Positions 57,153 to 64,000 of a DNA stretch of 64,000 nucleotides are shown one piece after another. How positions within the stretch are numbered: the first letter of the stretch is position 1; each line of letters starts with the position of its first letter. Origin of the DNA: Mycolicibacterium thermoresistibile (GTDB lineage Bacteria; Actinomycetota; Actinomycetes; Mycobacteriales; Mycobacteriaceae). The DNA lies in assembly GCF_900187065.1 (NCBI RefSeq), contig NZ_LT906483.1, forward strand, positions 3,348,001-3,412,000, given 5' to 3'. Both the position numbers and the translations under genes were made by a program. The notes under the pieces were generated by a model. That model was not told where the DNA came from and did not search any database. It saw nothing but the letters and a program-made list of their open reading frames with translations.

Positions 57153-58304
57153 ATGAGCACACCCGACATCGCGATCATCGGCGTCGGCATTCATCCGTTC
57201 GGACGATACGCAGACCGCTCGGCTTTGGAAATGGGTGCGGTCGCCATCGGCCGGGCGCTCAAGGATGCCGGCGTGGACTGGTCCGATGTCGGCAGCCTCT
57301 ACGCGGGCAGCCTCGAGGTGGCCAACCCGGAGGCGATCACCGGCCTGGTCGGCATGACCGGCATCCCGGCGCGGGCCACGCTGAGCGGCTGCGCCACCGG
57401 CAACTCGCTGCTCACCCTCGCCGCCCGCGACGTTGTGGCGGGCGTGGCCGACATCGCCGTCGGCGTCGGACTGGACAAGCATCCGCGCGGCGCGTTCGGC
57501 GCCGACCCCGCGGTCGCGGGTCTGCCGCAGTGGTACGGCGATCAGGGCATGTTCCTGACGACGCACTATTTCGGCACCAAGATCATGCGCTACATGCACG
57601 ACCACGGCATCAGCGAGCAGACGCTGGCCCGCGTCGCGGTCAAGAACCTCGGCAACGGCGCACGCGCACCGCACGCGTGGCGGCGCAAGCCGATGAGCCT
57701 GGAGACGATCCTGGAGTCCCCCGTCGTCAACGCCCCACTGCGCCAGTTCATGTACTGCAACCCGAACGAGGGTGCGGCCGCCGTGGTGGTGTGCCGGGCC
57801 GAGGACGCCAAGAAGTACACCGGCACCCCGATCTATCTGCGCGCCAGCGCCCTGCGCAGCCGTCGGGAGGGGTGCTACGAACTGCTGCGCACCTCGATCG
57901 AGCTGCCGTTGGTGGAGGGCACCACCGCCGCGGCCGCCAAAGCGGCTTACGAGCAGGCCGGCATCGGCCCGGAGGACGTCGACGTCGCGCAGCTGCAGGA
58001 CACCGATTCCGGCTCGGAGATCATCCACATGGCCGAAACCGGGTTGTGCAAGGACGGCGAGCAGGAGCAGATGCTGGCCGATGGCGAAACCGAGATCGGC
58101 GGCCGGATCCCGATCAATACCGACGGCGGGCTGCTGGCCAACGGCGAACCGGTCGGCGCGTCCGGCCTGCGCCAGGTCTACGAACTGGTCCACCAACTGC
58201 GCGGCACCGCGGGCGAACGCCAGGTGCCCAACAACCCCAAGGTCGGCCTGGCCCAGGTGTACGGCTCGCCCGGCACCGGAGCCATCACGATCCTGTCGAG
58301 ATGA
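57153..58304 (+). CDS. Ltp2-like thiolase-fold protein (aldolase type)
   Basis: 383 residues, ATG 57153 with GAGGAG site. IAIIGVGIHPFGRYADRSAL, the Cys in ATLSGCATGNSLLTLAARDV (residue 80), and in place of the thiolase GHP motif the segment NGEPVGASGLRQVYELVHQL, so the catalytic His is replaced by Glu. This pattern is that of Ltp2/SCPx-like proteins that cleave C-C bonds of hydroxyacyl-CoAs rather than thiolases. Its stop overlaps the next ATG (58301-58304). First gene of the plus-strand operon with hydrolase, ligase and acyl-CoA dehydrogenase. Confidence 0.85.
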   Translation: MSTPDIAIIGVGIHPFGRYADRSALEMGAVAIGRALKDAGVDWSDVGSLYAGSLEVANPEAITGLVGMTGIPARATLSGCATGNSLLTLAARDVVAGVADIAVGVGLDKHPRGAFGADPAVAGLPQWYGDQGMFLTTHYFGTKIMRYMHDHGISEQTLARVAVKNLGNGARAPHAWRRKPMSLETILESPVVNAPLRQFMYCNPNEGAAAVVVCRAEDAKKYTGTPIYLRASALRSRREGCYELLRTSIELPLVEGTTAAAAKAAYEQAGIGPEDVDVAQLQDTDSGSEIIHMAETGLCKDGEQEQMLADGETEIGGRIPINTDGGLLANGEPVGASGLRQVYELVHQLRGTAGERQVPNNPKVGLAQVYGSPGTGAITILSR

Positions 58305-59146
58305 GCGCGACGACCATCACCGTCGATGACGCCGCTATCGAGTACACCGATGTCGGCGGCGGGCCGCCGATCGTCTTCGTCCACGGCGCCTACGTCACCG
58401 GCGCCCTGTGGGACGACGTGGTCACGCGACTGTCCCGGGGACACCGGTGTATCGCGCCGACGTGGCCGTTCGGCGCGCAACGCACGCCGGTCGGCGACAG
58501 CGTCGATCTGGATGTCGTCGCGTGTGGCCGGCGCATCATCGGGTTGCTCGAACAGCTGGACCTGCGCGACGTGACCCTGGTCGCCAATGACTCCGGGGGT
58601 GGAATCACGTTGTCGGCGTTGGGGATTCTCGGGCTGGACTGGTCGCGGGTGTCACGGCTGGTGTTCACCAACTGCGACACCTTCGAGCACTTCCCGCCGA
58701 AGCAGTTCGCCCCGCTGGTGAAGCTGTGCCGTGTCGCTCCTCCCCTCGGAGGTGCAGTACTGCGGCTGCTGGCGACCGGCCCGGGATTAGCCTTCTTCAA
58801 GCGCGCCGTCACCAGGAACGGGATCACCGGGGACCGCGACGACGCGATCTTCGGCGGCTTCCTGAGCTCGGCCGCGGTCCGCCGGGAGGCAGTGCGGTTC
58901 AGCGCTGGGCTGCATCCGCAGCACACGGCGGCCGCAGCCCAGGCTATCGGGAAGTGGACAAAACCCGTGCTGGTCTTGTGGGGCACCGCCGACGACCTAT
59001 TTCCTGTCAGCCACGCGCAGCGCCTCGCCGAGGCCTTCCCGAACTCCAGACTGCGCCTGATCGAGGGCAGCTCAACCTACGTCATGCTGGATCATCCTTC
59101 CGAAACCGCCGACGCCATCGGCACGTTCATCGCGGGACGGTCATGA
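58301..59146 (+). CDS. Alpha/beta hydrolase with Asp nucleophile (dehalogenase/epoxide-hydrolase class)
   Basis: 281 residues. PIVFVHGAYVTGALWDDVVT oxyanion region, then the nucleophile elbow TLVANDSGGGITLSALG, where Asp97 takes the place of Ser in the usual G-x-S-x-G. LVLWGTADDLFPVSHAQRLA and His in YVMLDHPSETAD complete the triad. Asp nucleophiles occur in haloalkane dehalogenases, epoxide hydrolases and fluoroacetate dehalogenases. Overlaps both neighbours by 4 bases (ATGA), so it is tightly co-expressed. Confidence 0.85.
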   Translation: MSATTITVDDAAIEYTDVGGGPPIVFVHGAYVTGALWDDVVTRLSRGHRCIAPTWPFGAQRTPVGDSVDLDVVACGRRIIGLLEQLDLRDVTLVANDSGGGITLSALGILGLDWSRVSRLVFTNCDTFEHFPPKQFAPLVKLCRVAPPLGGAVLRLLATGPGLAFFKRAVTRNGITGDRDDAIFGGFLSSAAVRREAVRFSAGLHPQHTAAAAQAIGKWTKPVLVLWGTADDLFPVSHAQRLAEAFPNSRLRLIEGSSTYVMLDHPSETADAIGTFIAGRS

Positions 59147-60627
59147 CCGCCACCATCGCCGGACTTCTCGACGACGCCGCGGCGCGAAAGCCGGATCAGC
59201 GCATGCTGATCGACGTCGACGGCGGCTGCCTCACGGTCGCGGAGGTGGCGCGTCTGTCGTCCGCGGCCACCCGTTGGCTCGCCGACGCGGGCGTGCAGCC
59301 CGGGATGACGGTCGCATGGCAACTGCCCGCGCACAGCGCCGCGGCGCTGCTCATGCTGGCGCTGGCCCGCATGCCGGTCGTTCAAGCCCCGGTGCTGCAC
59401 CTCTATCGACAGCGGGAGGTCCAAGCCGCCCTCGACGTCGCCGGTGCCGACGTCCTCATCGTCGACGCCTCCACCGCCGCCAACGCTCCCGACGACACCT
59501 CGGTGATCACGCTGCCCGACGACTTCGTCGACGTGTTGCGGGCGATGCCGGCCGAGCCGGTGCTCGTCGAGGACCCTCGGCCGGACGACGTGCGGTGGAT
59601 CTACTTCACCTCCGGAACGACCGGACGTCCCAAGGGCGTTCGCCACACCGACAGCACGCTGCTGGCGGCGGCCCGCGGCTTCACCGCTCACCTCGGGCTC
59701 GGCACCCATCCCCAGGAAGTCAGCACAATCGCGTTCCCCGTCGCCCATATCGGCGGGATTGTCTACCTGTCGTGTGCGCTGCTGGCCGGCTTTCCGGTCC
59801 TCTTGATCCCCAAGGTCGAAGCCGACGAACTTCTGCGGTTGCTCGCCGAGTACCGGGTGACGGTGACCGGCGGCAGTACGGCCTTCTATCAGATGCTGCT
59901 GTCCGCGCAACTGGCATCCGGGCAGAACGAGCCGCTTGTCCCGACGCTGCGCATGCTCATCGGTGGCGGCGCCCCGTGCCCACCCGAAGTGCACCGCAAG
60001 GTGCGGGCCCACATGGGCATACCGATCGTGCATGCCTACGGAATGACCGAGGCGCCGATGATCGGTGTCAGCGAGGCCGCCGACACCGAGGAACAACAGT
60101 CCAACAGCAGCGGGCGTCCCATCCCGGGCTCCGAGATCCGCATCGCCGCGAACGGGGAGATCGAACTGCGCGGCTCCAACGTCACCACGGGATACGTCGA
60201 CCCCGACCAGTGGTCGGGGTCGACGACAGCGGACGGCTGGTTCCGCACCGGGGACAGCGGGCACCTGCGGCCCGACGGCCGCATCGTGATCACGGGCCGG
60301 GTCAAGGATCTGATCATCCGCAAGGGCGAGAACATCTCTCCCGAGGAGATCGAGAACGAGCTGCTGGCGCACCCGCTCATCGACCAGGTCGCGGTGATCG
60401 GACATCCCGACGAGGAGCGCGGCGAGCTGGTCTGCGCCGTCGTGCGCCGCTCACCCGGTCGGCGGGATCTCACTCTCGGGGAGGTGTGCGCCTTCCTCGA
60501 CGAGCGCGGACTGATGAAGCAGAAGTGGCCCGAGCGGCTCGTCGTCGTCGACGAGTTCCCGATGACGGGTCTCGGGAAGATCGCGAAACGCGAACTCGTA
60601 CAACAACTCACAGGAGGAATCCGATGA
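59143..60627 (+). CDS. Acyl-CoA ligase
   Basis: 494 residues. ANL motifs: WIYFTSGTTGRPKGVRHTDS, VHAYGMTEAPMIGVSEAADT, GWFRTGDSGHLRPDGRIVIT, GRVKDLIIRKGENISPEEIE and the catalytic Lys in MTGLGKIAKRELV. A third ligase of the cluster, distinct in sequence from those at 45787 and 55574, suggesting several acid intermediates or substrates. ATG 59143 overlaps the hydrolase stop. Confidence 0.93.
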   Translation: MTATIAGLLDDAAARKPDQRMLIDVDGGCLTVAEVARLSSAATRWLADAGVQPGMTVAWQLPAHSAAALLMLALARMPVVQAPVLHLYRQREVQAALDVAGADVLIVDASTAANAPDDTSVITLPDDFVDVLRAMPAEPVLVEDPRPDDVRWIYFTSGTTGRPKGVRHTDSTLLAAARGFTAHLGLGTHPQEVSTIAFPVAHIGGIVYLSCALLAGFPVLLIPKVEADELLRLLAEYRVTVTGGSTAFYQMLLSAQLASGQNEPLVPTLRMLIGGGAPCPPEVHRKVRAHMGIPIVHAYGMTEAPMIGVSEAADTEEQQSNSSGRPIPGSEIRIAANGEIELRGSNVTTGYVDPDQWSGSTTADGWFRTGDSGHLRPDGRIVITGRVKDLIIRKGENISPEEIENELLAHPLIDQVAVIGHPDEERGELVCAVVRRSPGRRDLTLGEVCAFLDERGLMKQKWPERLVVVDEFPMTGLGKIAKRELVQQLTGGIR

Positions 60628-61736
60628 CGGCGCTGAGCGTCGAGGAACGCCAGGAGCTCGCGCAGTCCATCCGCGCGGCATGCGAGCGACTCTCGCCCGA
60701 GGAGCGGGTGCGCGCGGTGGCCTACGACGGTGATTCTCAGCACCGCGGTTTCGACACCGAGCTGTGGAAGGTGTTGTGCCAGCAGGTCGGGGTGACCGCG
60801 ATCGCGCTGCCCGAGCGGTTCGGTGGCGCCGGTTACGGCGCGTCCGCGATGGGCGTCGTCGCGCACGAGTTCGGGCGCGCGCTGGCGCCGGTGCCGTTCG
60901 TCGCGACGGTGCTGGCGACCAACCTGCTGCTGGCCGCCGACGCCGGTGACCGGCTCGCCGGCCTGGTCGACGGGGAGCGCACCGTCGCCGTCGCACTGAC
61001 GGGCGACGGCGGGCTGTGGCGGCGCGAGGACGTGACCGTCTCAGCGGAGAACGGGGCCACCGGGTGGACGCTCAACGGTGTTGTGCGCCATGTCCTTCAC
61101 GGCGCGTCGGCCGACGACCTCGTCGTCGCGGCGGTCGCCGGCGGTGAGCTCGCCTTGTTCACGCTCGACGCCGCCGGTGCCGCGGTCGCCGAGGAGGAGG
61201 TGCTCGACGGCACCCGGCCGATGGCGACCCTCACCTTCAACTCCACGCCGGCCACCCTGCTGGCCCGCGGCGGCGCGGTCGAGGAGGCCATCGCGGACAG
61301 CGTCGACCTGGCGTTGGCGGTGCTGTCCGCCGAACAGGTCGGCGCCTGCGAGCGGGTGCTGGAGATCGCGACCGACTACGCCCGCACCCGCGAGCAGTTC
61401 AACCGCCCGATCGGCAGCTTCCAGGCGATCAAGCACAAGTGCGCCGACATGCTCGTCGACCTCGAGTTGGCCCGGTCGGCGTCGCAGGCCGCGCTGGAGG
61501 CGTTCGACGTCGGGCCGGCAGACGAGAAGACCTGGCGGGCGAGCATGGCCAAAGCGGTGTGCTCGGAGGCGCTGCGCAACGCCGCGCACGCGAACGTCCA
61601 GATCCACGGCGGCATCGGGTTCACCTGGGAGAACTCGGCGCATCTCTATCTGCGACGGGCGCGCACCGACGAGGTGCTGTTCGGCAAGCCCTCCGAGCAC
61701 TGGGACCGGCTGGGCGCCGAAGCCCGGATCGTCTGA
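60624..61736 (+). CDS. Acyl-CoA dehydrogenase (FadE family)
   Basis: 370 residues, ATG 60624 overlapping the ligase stop, strong AGGAGG site at 60612-60617. WKVLCQQVGVTAIALPERFG and GAGYG N-terminal domain, short middle domain, then YARTREQFNRPIGSFQAIKH and VQIHGGIGFTWENSAHLYLR for FAD and dimer contacts. The weakly conserved middle domain is typical of subunits of heterotetrameric actinobacterial FadE enzymes that act on bulky CoA thioesters. The partial acyl-CoA dehydrogenase gene at 63626 could be the partner. Confidence 0.92.
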   Translation: MTALSVEERQELAQSIRAACERLSPEERVRAVAYDGDSQHRGFDTELWKVLCQQVGVTAIALPERFGGAGYGASAMGVVAHEFGRALAPVPFVATVLATNLLLAADAGDRLAGLVDGERTVAVALTGDGGLWRREDVTVSAENGATGWTLNGVVRHVLHGASADDLVVAAVAGGELALFTLDAAGAAVAEEEVLDGTRPMATLTFNSTPATLLARGGAVEEAIADSVDLALAVLSAEQVGACERVLEIATDYARTREQFNRPIGSFQAIKHKCADMLVDLELARSASQAALEAFDVGPADEKTWRASMAKAVCSEALRNAAHANVQIHGGIGFTWENSAHLYLRRARTDEVLFGKPSEHWDRLGAEARIV

Positions 61737-61739
61737 CCG

Positions 61740-62648
61740 CTACAGGCCGAAGTGCTCGGCGAACCGGGTCATGTAGGTCTCGGCCGCCGACGCCGACGAG
61801 GCGTGCACATGCGCGAGGATCCGGGTCGCCCCGGCGGCGCCGACGGCGGAGACGAAGCGATCCAGCTCGCCGACCGCGGCGGCGTCGTCGAAATCGACTG
61901 CGGGAACGGCGACTTGGATCTCGATCTGCGCGGGATCCCGGCCCGCGTCGGCGAGCAGCTGCCGCAGCTTGTCGGCCGTCCGCGCGAAGTCGTCGACGGT
62001 CTCGATCGCCGCGGTGCGCACCGACGAGGCGACGGCGGCGGGGTTGACCATCGGGCACCACCCGCTGCCGTGTTCGACGACGCGGCGCAGCGTGGCGGGA
62101 CTGTTGCCCCCGATCCACAGCGGCGGGTGCGGCTTCTGCACCGGCGTCGTCACAGCCATCTCCCCCGCCGCAGCGAACGTCGTTCCCGTGACGGGTGTTT
62201 CGGGGTGCAGCCAGATCGCGCGCAGGGCGGCGAGGTACTCGTCGAAAAGCGTGACGCGGTTCTCGAATTCGACACCGAGCGCGGCGAACTCCGAGCGCAG
62301 GTATCCGGCGCCGACGGCGGCGATGAGCCGGCCGCCCGACACCTCGTCGAGCGACGACAGCGTCTTGGCGGTCAGGTACGGGGTGCGGAACGGCAGCACC
62401 CACAGGTGCGTCATCAGCCGGATGGTCGAGGTGGCGGCCGCGAAGAACGCCAGCGCGACGGCCGGGTCGAACGTGCTGTGGCCTCCGGAGCGGCGCCACT
62501 TCGCCGACGGCGCGGGATGATCGGCGAGCGCGATGGCGTCGAACCCGACCGCTTCGGCGTGTACCGACAGTGCGCGCAGGACGGCGGGCTCGCGGAGCTC
62601 GGGGTTGGCGGTGGGGACGTCGCTCGGGTATTCGAGGGTGAAGTGCAT
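61740..62648 (-). CDS. LLM-class (F420/FMN-dependent) oxidoreductase
   Basis: 302 residues from ATG 62648 (MHFTLEYPSDVPTANPELRE). Luciferase-like TIM barrel: FDAIALADHPAPSAKWRRSG, LTAKTLSSLDEVSGGRLIAA, VGAGYLRSEFAALGVEFENR and KPHPPLWIGGNSPATLRRVV. Mycobacterial members often use F420; a pathway reductase or monooxygenase role is inferred. It follows the SDR gene by one base on the same strand and converges with the acyl-CoA dehydrogenase gene, with 3 bases between the stops. Confidence 0.9.
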   Translation of the reverse strand: MHFTLEYPSDVPTANPELREPAVLRALSVHAEAVGFDAIALADHPAPSAKWRRSGGHSTFDPAVALAFFAAATSTIRLMTHLWVLPFRTPYLTAKTLSSLDEVSGGRLIAAVGAGYLRSEFAALGVEFENRVTLFDEYLAALRAIWLHPETPVTGTTFAAAGEMAVTTPVQKPHPPLWIGGNSPATLRRVVEHGSGWCPMVNPAAVASSVRTAAIETVDDFARTADKLRQLLADAGRDPAQIEIQVAVPAVDFDDAAAVGELDRFVSAVGAAGATRILAHVHASSASAAETYMTRFAEHFGL

Positions 62649-62649
62649 G

Positions 62650-63459
62650 TCAGTAGATCGATTGCGTCGCGCCACCGTCGAGGTGGAGGTTGATGCCGTT
62701 GAGGAAGTCGGCCCGCGGGCTGGCGAGGAACGCGACGGCGTAGGCGACGTCGCTGACCTGCCCGATGCGGTGCACGGTCTGGCCGGTGCCCTTGAGGATG
62801 TAGTCGGCGGCCTTGTCGAGGTCGTCGCCCCAGCCGCGGTGGTCGGCGAAGGTCCGCAGGAAGTCCCTGAGTCCCTCGGTCATGATCATGCCGGGCATCA
62901 CCGTGTTGACGGTGATGCCGGTGCCCGCCAAGGCTTTTGACAAGCCCATCGACATGTTGATCATCGCTGCCTTGGACGGGCCGTAGTCCGGTTGGCCCGA
63001 TGTCGGGATGATGCCCGCGGCGGAAGCGATCTGGATTATGCGGCCCCAGCCGCTCTCCTTCATCGCCGGTACCAGGGCGTGGATCAGGTAGCCGGCGGAC
63101 ATCACGTTGCGCTGGTAGGTGACGCCCCACTCCGACACGGGCAACGCGAACCACGACTGGATGCCGGTCTCGGAGGACCCGCCGGCGTTGTTGACCAGGA
63201 TGTCGATGCCGCTGAACGCCGCGGCAGCGGTGTCGGCGACCTGTGCGGCACCGTCCTCGGTGGCCAGATCGCCGACGGCGGTCGCGGCCGTGCCGCCGTC
63301 GGCGCGGATCCGGTCGGCCACCGCCTCGGCGCGTTCGGCGTTGCGGCCGTGCACCACGACCGACACCCCCTCGGCCGCCAGCGTCTCGACGATGCCCGCA
63401 CCGATTCCCGAACTACTGCCGGTGACCAGTGCCCGCTTGCCGTTCAGATCGAAGTCCAT
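62650..63459 (-). CDS. Short-chain dehydrogenase/reductase
   Basis: 269 residues from ATG 63459 (MDFDLNGKRALVTGSSSGIG) with GAGGAGA site. Cofactor loop TGSSSGIGAG, NNAGGSSETG, catalytic Ser in IIQIASAAGIIPTSGQ and Tyr-x-x-x-Lys in PDYGPSKAAMIN, C-terminal GINLHLDGG. HGRNAERAE after the second strand suggests NADP preference. Oxidises or reduces a hydroxyl/keto group, perhaps 3-hydroxyacyl-CoA. First gene of the SDR-LLM pair; AT-rich dyad 63499-63522 lies in its promoter. Confidence 0.92.
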   Translation of the reverse strand: MDFDLNGKRALVTGSSSGIGAGIVETLAAEGVSVVVHGRNAERAEAVADRIRADGGTAATAVGDLATEDGAAQVADTAAAAFSGIDILVNNAGGSSETGIQSWFALPVSEWGVTYQRNVMSAGYLIHALVPAMKESGWGRIIQIASAAGIIPTSGQPDYGPSKAAMINMSMGLSKALAGTGITVNTVMPGMIMTEGLRDFLRTFADHRGWGDDLDKAADYILKGTGQTVHRIGQVSDVAYAVAFLASPRADFLNGINLHLDGGATQSIY

Positions 63460-63498
63460 GGGTCTCCTCGCGTCGTCGCGCACTCCGAGTCTAGCGCG

Positions 63499-63522
63499 AT
63501 ATCGATATATGTATATTGATAT
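63499..63522. promoter_or_regulatory. AT-rich palindrome upstream of the SDR gene
   Basis: 24 bases, of which 10 of 12 base pairs are complementary about the centre (outer ATATC/GATAT, inner ATATA/TATAT). It lies 40 bases from the SDR start in the divergent region. It is similar in size and composition to the motif at 57098-57117. Confidence 0.55.
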
Positions 63523-63580
63523 AAGGGGAGACTCTTGCTGCACGTTTCGCCCGTGAGTAGACTCACCGACAGTAAACGGG

Positions 63581-63600
63581 CTAAATGTTTTTCTATTTAG
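63581..63600. promoter_or_regulatory. CTAAAT-N8-ATTTAG dyad upstream of the acyl-CoA dehydrogenase
   Basis: A perfect 6-bp dyad 26 bases before the GTG at 63626. Read on the minus strand it contains CTAAATAGA, the central word of the motif at 42479-42498. It is a probable operator. Confidence 0.5.
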
Positions 63601-63625
63601 TCCGGACGAACCGCCTGGAAGTGAC

Positions 63626-64000
63626 GTGACGATTACCGACAACGGCCCAGCCAGCACCGACTCCCTCGGCGACCTGCGCGCGAAGTTCCGCGACTTCCTC
63701 GCCGACGCACCGAAGCCCGCCGGCCTGCGCAACTACGGCCCGACTCCGACGGCCGACGACATCGAGCCCGGACGGGCGTGGCACAAGTACCTGGCCGACC
63801 ACGGCTATGTGTGCCTGCACTGGCCGAGGGAGTACGGCGGCGCGGACGCGCCGGTGGCGTTCCAGGCCGCCTTCGCCGAGGAGTGCGCGCGCGCCGGGGT
63901 GCCCCGGCAACTGGCCATCACCGCGATCGACCTCGTCGGCCCGGTGCTGATCAAGTTCGGCACCGACGAGCAGAAAGCGCGCTACCTCGAGCCGATCCGG
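63626..64000 (+). CDS. Acyl-CoA dehydrogenase, N-terminal part (runs off the window end)
   Basis: GTG 63626 with GGAAG site; 125 codons open to the window edge. Begins VTITDNGPASTDSLGDLRAK; WHKYLADHGYVCLHWPREYG and GADAPVAFQAAFAEECARAG are typical of the N-terminal helical domain of actinobacterial FadE proteins. It introduces the 2,3 double bond into an acyl-CoA. Divergent from the SDR gene with two AT-rich dyads between. It could pair with the dehydrogenase at 60624. Confidence 0.85.
   Translation, partial: MTITDNGPASTDSLGDLRAKFRDFLADAPKPAGLRNYGPTPTADDIEPGRAWHKYLADHGYVCLHWPREYGGADAPVAFQAAFAEECARAGVPRQLAITAIDLVGPVLIKFGTDEQKARYLEPIR

Overview
The window comes from the chromosome of a Mycobacterium of the rapid-growing type (Mycolicibacterium). 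It is GC-rich. The order murA, rrs, rrl, rrf, then ogt/alkA on the opposite strand, and the block atpC-atpB, wecA, sua5, prmC, prfA, rpmE, rho, thrB, thrC, hom, lysA, argS, tRNA-Arg, are the order known from M. tuberculosis. The 16S gene has the short helix-18 form typical of rapid growers. AtpE carries Met at residue 63, a natural variant reported in a few bedaquiline-insensitive species (M. xenopi, M. novocastrense, M. shimoidei). With the rapid-grower rRNA this suggests something near M. novocastrense/M. flavescens, but that species guess is inference.

Positions 1-9.8 kb hold a glutaminase 5' end, an Ada-AlkA repair fusion coupled to ogt, one rRNA operon (minus strand) with terminator, leader and two candidate promoters, murA and a cobalamin adenosyltransferase. 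Positions 9.8-34.2 kb are a conserved core on the minus strand: a DUF2550 membrane protein, the F1Fo ATP synthase operon with mycobacterial signatures (fused b-delta subunit, gamma loop, alpha C-terminal tail), wecA, sua5-prmC-prfA, rpmE, rho with a long leader, and one overlapping amino-acid operon argS-lysA-hom-thrC-thrB. A proline-rich secreted repeat protein and an acyl-CoA synthetase sit between rpmE and rho, which breaks the usual order.

After tRNA-Arg(CCG) at 35 kb synteny is lost, and the rest looks like an acquired or heavily rearranged region. At 35-41 kb lie an unrecognised 524-residue protein, a HigBA/Gp49-type toxin-antitoxin pair, a frameshifted DUF1508 gene and a nested scar: a truncated IS21-family istA, a 24-bp IS256-family end and a complete IS5-family element. 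From 40.8 kb to the window end is a catabolic cluster: thiolase with an OB-fold partner, two MaoC hydratases, a nitronate-monooxygenase-like flavoprotein, two Ltp2-like thiolase-fold proteins, three acyl-CoA ligases (one frameshifted), a CaiB-type CoA-transferase, aldehyde dehydrogenase, a mycofactocin-type SDR split by an IS256-family element, a P450, two alpha/beta hydrolases, two acyl-CoA dehydrogenases, an LLM flavoprotein and another SDR. The logic is hydroxylation (P450), alcohol oxidation (mycofactocin SDR), aldehyde oxidation, CoA activation, then beta-oxidation and aldol cleavage, as for a terpenoid-like, steroid-like or alicyclic compound. The substrate cannot be read from sequence.

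The most interesting unexplained signal is an AT-rich 20-bp operator-like motif (CTAT-N12-ATAG type) repeated at three promoters of this cluster, with further AT-rich dyads at a fourth. It implies a dedicated regulator whose gene is not in the window.
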